Origin: Limosilactobacillus sp.
GTDB lineage: Bacteria; Bacillota; Bacilli; Lactobacillales; Lactobacillaceae
NCBI RefSeq assembly: GCF_022482365.1
Contig: NZ_JAKVPE010000001.1
Location: 1,736,001-1,800,000 of the forward strand
Length of the DNA stretch: 64,000 bases
Reading direction: 5' to 3'
The notes under the pieces were generated by a model. The model ran no database searches and was not told the origin of the DNA. It saw nothing but the letters and a program-made list of their open reading frames with translations. Below, piece after piece: positions 53,729 through 61,683 of this stretch. The position numbers and the translations under genes are program-made. The first letter of the stretch is position 1; each line of letters opens with the position of its first letter.

Positions 53729-53756
53729 ATTATAATGGAAATCTAATCTTTGTCAA
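53729..53756 (-). promoter_or_regulatory. Promoter of the metQNI operon
   Basis: Minus-strand TTGACA (53756-53751) and TATAAT (53734-53729), both consensus, spacer 16 bp. Confidence 0.85.
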
Positions 53757-53821
53757 CAACTTTTAAGAGAAAATTCTAAGAAAATTAATTTGCCCGCTAA
53801 ATCGACCTGTCGGAAGAGCAG

Positions 53822-53849
53822 TTGAAATTGGCCAAATTAGCGCTATGAT
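53822..53849 (+). promoter_or_regulatory. manA promoter
   Basis: TTGAAA and TATGAT with a 16-bp spacer, about 45 bp before the manA start. Confidence 0.6.
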
Positions 53850-53897
53850 AGGAAATGTTAAAATGATGAGTGCTTCATGCAAAGGAATGTGATATTA

Positions 53898-54863
53898 ATG
53901 GTAGAACCGTTATTCTTAAAGCCCGTTTTTCATGAAAAAATCTGGGGTGGCCGTCGCCTGGCAACCGACTTTGGCTACGACCTTCCCGCGGGAACGATCG
54001 GCGAATGTTGGGCCATCTCTGGCCACCCGCACGGTCCTAACGAGATTGAAAATGGTGAATTCAAGGGGCAATTGCTGCCGGACGTCTACGCCCAGCACCC
54101 CGCAGTCTTCGGCAATCCCAAGTCCAAGGTTTTTCCCTTATTGACCAAGATTCTGGACGCGGAGGCGAGCCTGTCCGTGCAGGTGCACCCGGACAACGCC
54201 TACGCCGAGGAGCACGAGCATGAACTGGGCAAGACCGAATGCTGGTACATCATCCACGCCGACGAGGGCGCCTACCTAACCTATGGCCACACCGCCAAGA
54301 CCAGGGAAGAGCTCAAGGAGATGATTGACAAGCGCGAGTGGGGCAAGCTCTTCGCTAAGAAGCCGGTCAAAACCGGTGACTTTGTCTACGTCCCGAGTGG
54401 CACCATCCACGCGCTGAACAAGGGGATCATGGCACTGGAGACCCAGCAGAGCTCGGACACGACCTACCGGATCTACGATTACGACCGGGTGGACAAGAAG
54501 ACCGGCAAGAAGCGGGCCCTTCACCTCAAGCAGTCGATCGGCGTGACGACGGTGCCGTTTAAGGAACCGGCCCTCCACAGCACCACGGAAAAGGTCGGTG
54601 ATTCCACGGTTACCACGCTGATCACCCAGCCCGACTCGCCATTCTTCAGCGTCTACAAGTGGGAGGTCAACGGCAAGCTGACGCGGCGCCACGAACACGG
54701 TCCGTACACCCTGATGTCAATCATTGACGGCGAGGGGACCCTAACCGCTGCCGGCAAGACCTACGACCTGAAGAAGGGGACCCACCTCCTGATGCCAGCC
54801 ACGATTGATGAATGGACGCTGGACGGTAAGATGTTGATTATCGCCTCGGAATCGGTTGAATAA
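53898..54863 (+). CDS. manA: Mannose-6-phosphate isomerase, class I
   Basis: The 321-residue zinc enzyme interconverts mannose-6-P and fructose-6-P, linking mannose use and mannosyl precursors to glycolysis. FHEKIWGGRRL at the N-terminus, SVQVHPDNAYAEEHE with zinc ligands, GKTECWYI and VPSGTIHALNKG are diagnostic. The C-terminal cupin half ends with the usual GTHLLMPATIDEW. ATG 53898 is chosen over 53877 because family members start at PLFLKP and AAAGGA lies between the two. Monocistronic. Confidence 0.95.
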   Translation: MVEPLFLKPVFHEKIWGGRRLATDFGYDLPAGTIGECWAISGHPHGPNEIENGEFKGQLLPDVYAQHPAVFGNPKSKVFPLLTKILDAEASLSVQVHPDNAYAEEHEHELGKTECWYIIHADEGAYLTYGHTAKTREELKEMIDKREWGKLFAKKPVKTGDFVYVPSGTIHALNKGIMALETQQSSDTTYRIYDYDRVDKKTGKKRALHLKQSIGVTTVPFKEPALHSTTEKVGDSTVTTLITQPDSPFFSVYKWEVNGKLTRRHEHGPYTLMSIIDGEGTLTAAGKTYDLKKGTHLLMPATIDEWTLDGKMLIIASESVE

Positions 54864-54956
54864 GGCTATTCTTATGCAGGGCCCGGCGCTAATTTAGTGG
54901 TGTCGGGTCCCTGTTTAATTTGGTAAAATGGGGGAAACTTTTGGGAGGTGGACGCA

Positions 54957-55991
54957 GTGACGAGTTCCTTAACCATTGCACTGGCGTTTTTTCTGGTTTG
55001 TGCCGGCAGCTTTGCGGCGGTTCTGTACCACGATAAGCGAACCCTCTGGACGGGTGCCTTAGCCGTCCTGACGGTGATCAGTCTGGGAGTGCTCCTGTTA
55101 GTCGGTGCAATGATCATCTTCAACGTGACGGGTGCCGACCACAAAGTGTTGCTCGGCATCCTGGTGGCGATCGCCCTGCTGATCCTGATTGCGACCCTGT
55201 TGTTTATGGTGACGGTGGTCGTGATGTTTCTCGCCGAGGGGGTCAGGATTCTGACCAAGGAAGGCTGGCAGGTGCGCAATATGCTGTCACTGGCCACCGG
55301 GATCCTACTGGTGGGCTACCTGGTGGTCTGGCCGTTTATCGGCCGGCTGGCCCGGCAGAGCTTCACGACCTACCTGTACGAGTACGTCAGCCTGGTGGCC
55401 CTCTACCTGCTGTTTTTGGTTTCGATGTACGCCCTGACCGCGATCCTCAACCTTTATAATCCCGGGAAGCACCAGCTGGACTACCTGGTGGTGCTGGGCG
55501 CCGGGCTGATCGGTGAACGGGTCTCGCCCGTGCTGGCGGCCCGGATCGATCGGGCAATCGGCCTGCTAGCGCAACACCCGCACGCCAGGCTGGTGATGTC
55601 GGGTGGCCAGGGACCGGACGAGGTCATCCCCGAGGCCGTCGCGATGAAAAACTACGCGGTGGCCCACGGCGTCCCGGCGGAGCGGATCATCCTGGAGGAT
55701 CAGTCAAGGACGACCTACGAGAACATCAAGTTTTCCTACCGGTTGATAAAACCCGGCGCCCAGGTCGCGTTGGTGACGAACTCCTTCCACGTTTACCGGG
55801 CCCTGCTGATTGCCAAACGGCAGGGCTTCAAGTGCATTGGCTACGGGGCCAAGACCAGGTGGTACTTCACCCTCAACGCCTTCGTTCGGGAATTTGCGGC
55901 CTACCTGAAGATCACCTACCGGATGCAGTTGACGGTGGCGGTGGGGATTGCCGCCCTGGTGATTTTCGATGCCCTGGCCCAGCGTTTCTGA
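54957..55991 (+). CDS. YdcF-family (DUF218) membrane protein
   Basis: A 344-residue protein with about five N-terminal membrane helices (residues about 5-165) followed by a soluble DUF218 domain (about 180-320). Domain motifs are YLVVLGAGLIGERVSPVLAAR, VMSGGQGPDEVIPEA, ILEDQSRTTYENI and ALVTNSFHVYRA. DUF218 proteins (YdcF, SanA, ElyC) are tied to cell-envelope assembly, but the reaction is unknown. Start GTG 54957 with GGGAGG eight bases upstream; a GTG at 54948 overlaps that site. Confidence 0.88.
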   Translation: MTSSLTIALAFFLVCAGSFAAVLYHDKRTLWTGALAVLTVISLGVLLLVGAMIIFNVTGADHKVLLGILVAIALLILIATLLFMVTVVVMFLAEGVRILTKEGWQVRNMLSLATGILLVGYLVVWPFIGRLARQSFTTYLYEYVSLVALYLLFLVSMYALTAILNLYNPGKHQLDYLVVLGAGLIGERVSPVLAARIDRAIGLLAQHPHARLVMSGGQGPDEVIPEAVAMKNYAVAHGVPAERIILEDQSRTTYENIKFSYRLIKPGAQVALVTNSFHVYRALLIAKRQGFKCIGYGAKTRWYFTLNAFVREFAAYLKITYRMQLTVAVGIAALVIFDALAQRF

Positions 55992-56024
55992 AGTTTGATC
56001 ATTTTATAAAAAGTTGCGAATTTG

Positions 56025-56039
56025 CTCCCTAATTTAAGA
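56025..56039. repeat. 15-bp direct repeat at the left edge of the IS30 copy
   Basis: CTCCCTAATTTAAGA lies directly against the element end and is repeated exactly at 57318-57332 on the other side. It is either an unusually long target duplication or a pre-existing repeat. Confidence 0.75.
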
Positions 56040-56071
56040 CCTAAATTTCAAGAATAAGTTAGCCACTGGAC

Positions 56072-57202
56072 TCAAATAAATAATACTGACCAATTGATTA
56101 TTGGTTGATGGAGCTGTGATATCTCTTGGTAGAAGGCCTTACGATAGATATCCATTGACGAATGTCCATTAAACATAGCTCGTGGATAGTGATTCATCCA
56201 ATCATTAGTCGCTATGATCTGAGCACTACTATAGTTATTTATAGCTTCACCTTTGGTAATCTCCTTGCGGAGAAACCGGTTATTGATCTCATTGGATCCA
56301 CGTTCCCAAGGGGAATACGGATCAGCATAGAAAACATGATCGTGAACTTGTGTTAACTCACTAAATTCTGAACCGTTGTCAGAGGTTATTGTCTTAAAAA
56401 TGCGATAGTAAGCATCTGTGCCCATTTTCTGGCGCAAATTTATAAAGAACTGATTTACTGCATGCGCAGTTTTACCAGCAATTTTACTCGTGATATTAAC
56501 TCGTGAAAGGCGATCAGTCATTACTAGTACAACACTGTCATTACCGTTTTTCTGTCCCTGAACTGTATCCAGTTCCCAATGGCCAATTTCGGACCGTTGG
56601 TCCGCAGTTTGAGGTCGTTGAGCAATATTAGGCCCTAAGCACCTTTTAGCTTGCGGATGAGTTTGATGATGCTTACGTTTAGGTTTTTCAAAGAGGTCTA
56701 AATTGGACGTACGAAGCACACCCTCATTAATCCATTGATATAAAGTTACAACCGACTTTGGGATCAGGGTGCCATCATTCATTAAATCTCGAGCCTTATA
56801 AATAACCGCTTGTGGGGAGTAATGGTGGTCGTCAAACTCACCAAGCATTAGCTGATCAGCTAATCGTAAAAATTGCTTTGAAGAATAATATAAGCGACGA
56901 CGACCAGAATGGCGGTGATGTTCAAGATATGTGGCCTGACCAGCTTCATAACTATAGATGTAGTAAGAATATTCGTAAATCTTACCATTAGATTTTTGAC
57001 GACGAAGTTGGCGGACCGTACCACGGTTGAGCTCGTTATTAATTGTTTGATGATTAACTCCTAATTGGCGACCAATTGCGCGATTGGAAAGTCCTTGCGA
57101 CTTTAAAGTCGCAATCATCACACGTTCTTCTTTAGTAAGATGAGCATTCTTTTTATGAGTAGTCAATAAAATAGTAGACATGGTATCATTTAAGTGCGTC
57201 AT
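56072..57202 (-). CDS. IS30-family transposase
   Basis: The 376-residue protein has an N-terminal HTH (about residues 22-60; LTKEERVMIATLKSQGLSNR begins it, with INNELNRGT), a second DNA-binding region, and a C-terminal DDE domain: ELDTVQG, TSDNGSEF and the WERGSNEINNRFLRK glutamate region. The start ATG 57202 follows AAAGGATG. The start lies in the loop of an inverted repeat (57182-57196 with 57234-57249), which may limit translation from read-through transcripts. An alternative ATG at 57181 follows the stem. Confidence 0.95.
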   Translation of the reverse strand: MTHLNDTMSTILLTTHKKNAHLTKEERVMIATLKSQGLSNRAIGRQLGVNHQTINNELNRGTVRQLRRQKSNGKIYEYSYYIYSYEAGQATYLEHHRHSGRRRLYYSSKQFLRLADQLMLGEFDDHHYSPQAVIYKARDLMNDGTLIPKSVVTLYQWINEGVLRTSNLDLFEKPKRKHHQTHPQAKRCLGPNIAQRPQTADQRSEIGHWELDTVQGQKNGNDSVVLVMTDRLSRVNITSKIAGKTAHAVNQFFINLRQKMGTDAYYRIFKTITSDNGSEFSELTQVHDHVFYADPYSPWERGSNEINNRFLRKEITKGEAINNYSSAQIIATNDWMNHYPRAMFNGHSSMDIYRKAFYQEISQLHQPIINWSVLFI

Positions 57203-57270
57203 TTGACGGACATCCTTTCATATAGGTTTGGTTCACTTAATATGATACCTGATGTCACGCCGAATGGCGT
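57182..57270. promoter_or_regulatory. Hairpin and outward terminator at the transposase 5' end
   Basis: GGTATCATTTAAGTG (57182) is the near-perfect inverse of CACTTAATATGATACC (57234), enclosing the transposase ribosome site. Just outside, ACGCC/GGCGT with six Ts (57257-57276) forms a plus-strand terminator directed toward the amidase gene. Confidence 0.6.
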
Positions 57271-57317
57271 TTTTTATTTACCACCAACTGGGTGGCTAAC
57301 TTCATTCTATAATCTAC

Positions 57318-57332
57318 CTCCCTAATTTAAGA
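57318..57332. repeat. 15-bp direct repeat at the right edge of the IS30 copy
   Basis: Exact copy of 56025-56039, abutting the element. It lies about 20 bp upstream of the amidase start. Confidence 0.75.
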
Positions 57333-57353
57333 AAATCTTTGTAAAATAGAAAC

Positions 57354-58310
57354 ATGCAAAACTATCAAAGTCGATCAGAAAGACACCTAAAACATTCAAA
57401 TAATTTTAATCGCTACTGGCTGCTGGCGATCGTCGTCCTGGTGCTGATTGCCCTGGTGGCCTTTTTCCGCCGGCCCTACCGGCAGTCAAAATCGCTGTCC
57501 TACACGGTTAACCAAACGGCGACCGTCAAGGAAGACGCCAATCTCTATAAATCACTCTCGGCGCGCGTACGGACAAGCCGCGCGAATAACGCCTCTGGAA
57601 CCGTGAAAAAGTACTATCTACTGACCCGGGATAAGAAGCAGGTGACCTATGCCAAAGTAAAGCTCGGTGGCAAGACCTACTACGTCAATGCCAAAAACCT
57701 GAACCTGACGATGACTAATCCGGTCAACCGCTACGTGGCCCAGCTGGGTTACCCGCACGCCAAGATTACCAAGCGGATTTATCACAAGTTCAACCATAAA
57801 TCCTACGCGACCGCTAGCGGGAAGCCCCGCGGCGTGGTCGTCCACGATACGGGAACCGACTATTCGACACTCAACGGGGAAGCCTCTTACATGGAGGAAA
57901 ATTATAAGACGGAGGAGGTCTTCGTCCACACCTTCGTCGACAGCAACGAGATTCGTAACATTGCCAGCCTTAAGTACATGGCGGAGGGGGCCGGGCCCAA
58001 GGCCAATCCCTACTTTGTCCAGTTTGAAATGATCCGGGAGACCTCCGCCCGCGGCTTTGCCAAGCAGCTGGCCAATGCCGCCTACTACACGGCCTACATT
58101 CTGAAGAAGTATGATCTGCCGGTAACGAAGGGGACGAAGAGCGGCTCGGGGACGGTTTGGACCCACAACATGGTTTCCAACTACCTCGGGGGAACCGATC
58201 ACGTCGACCCGAACGCATACTGGCGTCGGGATGCTAGACGCTACTTTGGCACCACCTACACGATTGATGACTTCATCAAGCTCGTTCAGGCCTACTACAA
58301 CCAAATCTAA
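57354..58310 (+). CDS. Membrane-anchored N-acetylmuramoyl-L-alanine amidase
   Basis: A 318-residue cell-wall hydrolase. Residues about 22-41 form an uncleaved N-terminal membrane anchor (WLLAIVVLVLIALVAFF). An SH3-like wall-binding module is at about 50-120 (KYYLLTRDKKQVTYAKVKLG). The catalytic amidase-2 domain runs from about 125 to 300, with zinc ligands in VVVHDTGT and VWTHNMVSNYLGGTDHVDP. It cleaves the amide bond between MurNAc and the stem peptide. The start ATG 57354 has no strong ribosome site and the IS element abuts its promoter, so expression may be altered. Confidence 0.88.
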   Translation: MQNYQSRSERHLKHSNNFNRYWLLAIVVLVLIALVAFFRRPYRQSKSLSYTVNQTATVKEDANLYKSLSARVRTSRANNASGTVKKYYLLTRDKKQVTYAKVKLGGKTYYVNAKNLNLTMTNPVNRYVAQLGYPHAKITKRIYHKFNHKSYATASGKPRGVVVHDTGTDYSTLNGEASYMEENYKTEEVFVHTFVDSNEIRNIASLKYMAEGAGPKANPYFVQFEMIRETSARGFAKQLANAAYYTAYILKKYDLPVTKGTKSGSGTVWTHNMVSNYLGGTDHVDPNAYWRRDARRYFGTTYTIDDFIKLVQAYYNQI

Positions 58311-58323
58311 TAAAATGCGTAAC

Positions 58324-58366
58324 AAAAAGAGCAATCTGTCAATTAATTTGCGGATTGCTCTTTTTT
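58324..58366 (+). terminator. Amidase terminator
   Basis: AAAAAGAGCAATC pairs with GATTGCTCTTTTT. Confidence 0.85.
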
Positions 58367-58429
58367 GCTTCTTGATGTTTAATGCCAGGGCCGTATAGTC
58401 GAAATAGACGCTATCAAGGGGGAATGCAA

Positions 58430-59086
58430 ATGCTTGGAACAGTTTTAGTCGGCATCAGCGGAGTCGCGTGGACGGTGGTCTACATTGAGTTGATTCGCCG
58501 GGGCTTTCGTGAGCGGGCGTGCGGGATGCCGCTCTTCGCTCTGGCGTTAAACCTGGCCTGGGAATGGCTCTACGGCCTGGACGGGTTCTTCGGCAGCCGT
58601 TCCTTTATCCCGGCCCAGTCAATCGCCAACATCGCCTGGGCGCTCTGCGACGTCGCGGTTCTGGCCACCTGGCTGAAGTTTGGCCGGCAGTATTTGCCGA
58701 AGTGGGGCCAGCACTTTTTTGTCCCCTATACCTGTTTGGCGCTGGGCTTTGGTTTTGCCCTGCAACTGGCCTTTTATTTCAACTGCGGCACCATGGAGCG
58801 GGCGTCGATCTACTCGGCCTTTGCCCAAAACGCGGCGATGTCGGCGATGTTTATCGACCAGCTGCTGCGCCGTCCCGATATCAAGGCGCAGTCGCAGAGC
58901 ATTGCCATTGCCAAGTGGTTGGGGACGCTCGCCCCGACGATTTATGGGCAGCTCAACGGTAATTCCCTGGGAAACTATATTTTAATCACGGGGATTGTCT
59001 GCTGCGTCTTTGACCTGCTTTACATTGCCCTATTGAGGCAGCGACAAAGAACCTTGGGGAGGTGGGCAGATGAAGAAAAAGCTTGA
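58430..59086 (+). CDS. Second Pyr4-like small membrane protein (paralogue)
   Basis: A 218-residue protein with about seven helices, paralogous along its full length to the 31274-31885 product. Shared blocks are AWTxVYIExIRxGF, MPLFALALNLAWE (Glu at 45), QSIANIAW-x-CD, FFVP, QLAFY, AKWLGTLAPTI and CxVFDxxYI. The Glu of the N-x-A-W-E motif and the late Asp correspond to essential residues in fungal transmembrane terpene cyclases; the functional link is inference. ATG 58430 is preferred because AAGGGGG is too close to ATG 58424. The last 17 bp overlap the YczE-like gene, so the two are co-translated. Confidence 0.72.
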   Translation: MLGTVLVGISGVAWTVVYIELIRRGFRERACGMPLFALALNLAWEWLYGLDGFFGSRSFIPAQSIANIAWALCDVAVLATWLKFGRQYLPKWGQHFFVPYTCLALGFGFALQLAFYFNCGTMERASIYSAFAQNAAMSAMFIDQLLRRPDIKAQSQSIAIAKWLGTLAPTIYGQLNGNSLGNYILITGIVCCVFDLLYIALLRQRQRTLGRWADEEKA

Positions 59087-59693
59087 GAGTCGGCGCTTGA
59101 TCGGCTATTTGATCGGGATGAACCTGCTCTGCGTCGGCATCAACCTCAATACCCGGTCCGGGCTGGGGGTAGCCGCCTTTAGTACCCTGCCGTACTCGCT
59201 GTGCCGGATCTTTCCCCATTTAACATTTGGTCAGACCAACATCATCGTCTACCTACTGATCGTGATTCTCCAGTTCATCATTGAGCGCCGCTTTAGCTGG
59301 GCACTGGTGGCGGAGATCCCGTTCTCGTTTGTCTTCGGAATGTTCGTCGACCTCTACAACGCAATTCTGCCCACGGTCGGCCACGAGATCATTCTGCGGT
59401 CACTGATTTTGCTGCTGGGCAACACTTGCAGCGCGGTTGGCGTCTTTCTGATGGTTGAGGGGGATTTGGTGGTGGCCCCGGTCGACGGGATCGTGGTCAG
59501 CATCTCCAAGGTCTCGAAAAGGGCCTATTCCCTCTGCAAAAACTGTTTTGACCTTTCGATGGTCTGCATCACCGTCGGCGTCTGCCTGGTCTGCCGGAGC
59601 CCCTTTTACGGCATCGGCGTGGGAACGATCTTTTCCGCACTATACGTGGGGCGGATGATCCGGCTGTGCGAACGGGTTGCGACGAAAGATTAA
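59070..59693 (+). CDS. YczE/YitT-like membrane protein (paralogue)
   Basis: A 207-residue membrane protein with five helices. TRSGLGVAAFSTLPYSLCR near residue 28 and VEGDLVVAPVDGIVVSIS near 128 are the duplicated family motifs; relative of the protein at 23777-24400. GGAGG precedes ATG 59070, within the end of the Pyr4-like gene. It might move a substrate or product of that partner, but no function is known. The stop overlaps that of the convergent TetR gene by 3 bp. Confidence 0.85.
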   Translation: MKKKLESRRLIGYLIGMNLLCVGINLNTRSGLGVAAFSTLPYSLCRIFPHLTFGQTNIIVYLLIVILQFIIERRFSWALVAEIPFSFVFGMFVDLYNAILPTVGHEIILRSLILLLGNTCSAVGVFLMVEGDLVVAPVDGIVVSISKVSKRAYSLCKNCFDLSMVCITVGVCLVCRSPFYGIGVGTIFSALYVGRMIRLCERVATKD

Positions 59694-60238
59694 CGGGTGC
59701 CGGTCAAAAACTGGTCGCAGAGCTGGTAGAGGCGCTTTTGAATCTCGGCCTTGCTCATTTGGGGATGGTGCAGCCACCAACGGATGCACTGGTTGAGCGC
59801 ACCGGTCAGGAACTGGACGGCCAGCTCGTCGCGCATCCCCGGTGGCAAAATCGCTCGGACCTGCTTGTCGCCCGACTTACCTGGGTGCTCACTCAGGGTC
59901 AAGATTACCCCGGTGGCCGCGGGACTGCTGTCGAGCGCCAATAAGAGCGCGCGGTGGTTTTCGACGAAGGCCAGACCGCTATCGACCAGAGCGTGGTAAT
60001 AGGCGACGGGTGAAGCGCCTTGCGGGACGGTTTCATTGATGATTTCGGCGCGGATGGTGGTAATCATGAAGGCCAGGAAATCATACTTGTCGGCGAAGTG
60101 CTTATAGAAGGTGGCCCGCCTGGTTTGGGCGCGCGTGCAGAGCTCGGCCACCGTGATCTTCTCGAAGGGCTTCTCGGTCAGCAGCTGCTGGCAGGCGGCG
60201 ATTAGTGCCCGGTAAATTTTTCGTGTTCGCAGGTCCAT
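59690..60238 (-). CDS. TetR/AcrR-family regulator
   Basis: A 182-residue protein. The HTH (residues about 8-55) has KITVAELCTRAQTRRATFYKHF, the full TetR recognition pattern. The C-terminal helical domain (FLTGALNQCIRWWLHHPQMS) resembles the TetR_C type found in dihydroxyacetone-kinase-type and related lactobacillar regulators. It is convergent with the Pyr4-like/YczE-like operon and may control it or its own gene. Its promoter has a direct repeat TAGTTAAAA overlapping -35/-10. Confidence 0.9.
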   Translation of the reverse strand: MDLRTRKIYRALIAACQQLLTEKPFEKITVAELCTRAQTRRATFYKHFADKYDFLAFMITTIRAEIINETVPQGASPVAYYHALVDSGLAFVENHRALLLALDSSPAATGVILTLSEHPGKSGDKQVRAILPPGMRDELAVQFLTGALNQCIRWWLHHPQMSKAEIQKRLYQLCDQFLTGTR

Positions 60239-60268
60239 TTGTCTTCCTCCAAATTAATTATTGGTTTT

Positions 60269-60297
60269 ACCATAGTTAAAAACGTAACAACTGTCAA
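60269..60297 (-). promoter_or_regulatory. TetR gene promoter
   Basis: Minus-strand TTGACA (60297-60292) and TATGGT (60274-60269) with a 17-bp spacer, overlapped by TAGTTAAAA repeats. Confidence 0.75.
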
Positions 60298-60306
60298 TGA
60301 ATAGTT

Positions 60307-60343
60307 AAAACGGCACCCGACCGCTAGTAGTCGGGTGCCGTTT
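60307..60343 (-). terminator. Terminator after the HXXEE protein gene
   Basis: AAAACGGCACCCGAC pairs with GTCGGGTGCCGTTT; on the minus strand it is followed by a short T run. Confidence 0.85.
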
Positions 60344-60346
60344 CAG

Positions 60347-60991
60347 TTATTCTTTATAAACATTTTTCAGCCACTTGAGCGATTGCTGAACGCTGTCCTG
60401 GCCGAAGCTGTACTGTTTCAGCTGGCCTAGTTTCTTGTAGATTGGCGACTTGAAGGCCATCCAGTAGTTGAAAACAATCCAAACGATGGCCAGCACGTAG
60501 TCGACCCAGTTGAAGTAGTACTGGTGGTTGCCGATGAAGTAGCAGATCGAGATTGGCGTCAGGCCGAAGAAGGCGGTCAGAAGGCCCGGGTTGTACCAAA
60601 ACTTCATCTTGATTGGGAAGAAGAAGGTGTGCATTGCAAATTCGAGGAAGGCGAAGAGCATTACGGCCAGCGTCAGCCAGCGGTATTGCGGCAGCAACAG
60701 GGCCAGCAGGTAGACGGCCACGGCGAAGTACTCGTTGCCCCAGGCCGTGGTGGCAAGGTTGAGGTCCCAGCTCTTGGGATCGGTGTTGGTGATGTGAAGC
60801 TCCAGGTATTCGCCCATAAAGGGAAAACCGCCGGGGTAGCCCATTTCTTCGTAGAAGTGCAGGTGGATCATGGCCATTGCCCCGAGGACCATCTTGGCGC
60901 GGAAGTCCAAGGGAGCGATTAAAGCAATCACAAAGATGAGGCCGGCGATCAGGACGCTGATCTTGTACCAATTTTTCAGGTAGTAGTTCAT
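60347..60991 (-). CDS. HXXEE-domain membrane protein
   Basis: A 214-residue membrane protein with about six helices. HLHFYEEMGYPGGF (about residues 44-57) contains the H-x-x-E-E motif that names this family; a second His-rich helix (EFAMHTFFFPIKMKFWYNPG) and NHQYYFNWVDYVLA follow. The conserved acidic and His residues within helices suggest a membrane metalloenzyme, but the family has no proven function. ATG 60991 has AAGGAGG; the longer frame to 61069 is unlikely. It is divergent from a TetR gene. Confidence 0.82.
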   Translation of the reverse strand: MNYYLKNWYKISVLIAGLIFVIALIAPLDFRAKMVLGAMAMIHLHFYEEMGYPGGFPFMGEYLELHITNTDPKSWDLNLATTAWGNEYFAVAVYLLALLLPQYRWLTLAVMLFAFLEFAMHTFFFPIKMKFWYNPGLLTAFFGLTPISICYFIGNHQYYFNWVDYVLAIVWIVFNYWMAFKSPIYKKLGQLKQYSFGQDSVQQSLKWLKNVYKE

Positions 60992-61089
60992 GAATTTCTC
61001 CTCCTTAAATGTCATGGTTGTGACTTTTATGATGCTATCGTATACTGGGAGGAAAGCAGGCGCAATCAATTAGAGACGAGGTGGCACGA

Positions 61090-61644
61090 ATGAACGAAAA
61101 CGTGACAGTTAAGCACGTCCGACAGCGGCAGATCGAACAGACCCAGGCGGACTTTACCGAGGCCCTGTACCGGCTATTGAAGAAGGAAAAGCTCGCCAAG
61201 ATCAACATTGCCCAGCTGTGCACGACGGCGGGCTATGCGCGGCGAACCTTCTACCGCCACTACTCGTCCGTTGCGGATCTCCTCTTGCAGGAGGTGGATC
61301 GACAAACCCTGGCGTTGATGGCCCAGCTCAAAAACGCCAATGACTTTGAGGCGGTAGTCCAGTGTTTCTTTACCTACTGGGCCCAGCACACGGCGCTGCT
61401 GACGATTCTGCGCCAAAACGACAGCTTCCACCTGCTGATCAATTCGTGGACCCACCACCTGGAGGACAGCGAGCTTTCCCAAAGCGACGTTAAGGACAAT
61501 CTTTACGCCCAGTTCTTCGGGGTGGGTGGGATGTTTCAGATGCTGTATCTCTGGAGCTGGCGCGATTTTCAAGAAACGCCAGCGCAGATGCAGTTGATTG
61601 CCGACCAGATTACCGACCACCTGAAGAAGAACAGCTTTCACTAG
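61090..61644 (+). CDS. TetR/AcrR-family regulator
   Basis: A 184-residue protein. The HTH (residues about 12-60) has KINIAQLCTTAGYARRTFYR and HYSSVADLL, the TetR pattern. It is divergent from the HXXEE membrane protein across about 100 bp and is its probable repressor. ATG 61090 is chosen with GAGG upstream; the GTG at 61081 overlaps that site. Confidence 0.9.
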   Translation: MNENVTVKHVRQRQIEQTQADFTEALYRLLKKEKLAKINIAQLCTTAGYARRTFYRHYSSVADLLLQEVDRQTLALMAQLKNANDFEAVVQCFFTYWAQHTALLTILRQNDSFHLLINSWTHHLEDSELSQSDVKDNLYAQFFGVGGMFQMLYLWSWRDFQETPAQMQLIADQITDHLKKNSFH

Positions 61645-61683
61645 GAATTGATATAATTGAGGAAAACGATAGGAGGACGCGCA

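Larger units (their letters stand above)
56040..57317 (-). mobile_element. Complete IS30-family insertion sequence
   Basis: The element is about 1278 bp, with transposase on the minus strand. Imperfect terminal inverted repeats include CAAGAATAAGTTAGCCAC (56049-56066) and its counterpart GTGGCTAACTTCATTCTA (57292-57309). It sits between the YdcF-like and amidase genes, immediately upstream of the amidase promoter region. Its 3' two thirds are identical in protein to the partial copy at the left window edge, which is in the opposite orientation. Confidence 0.93.
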
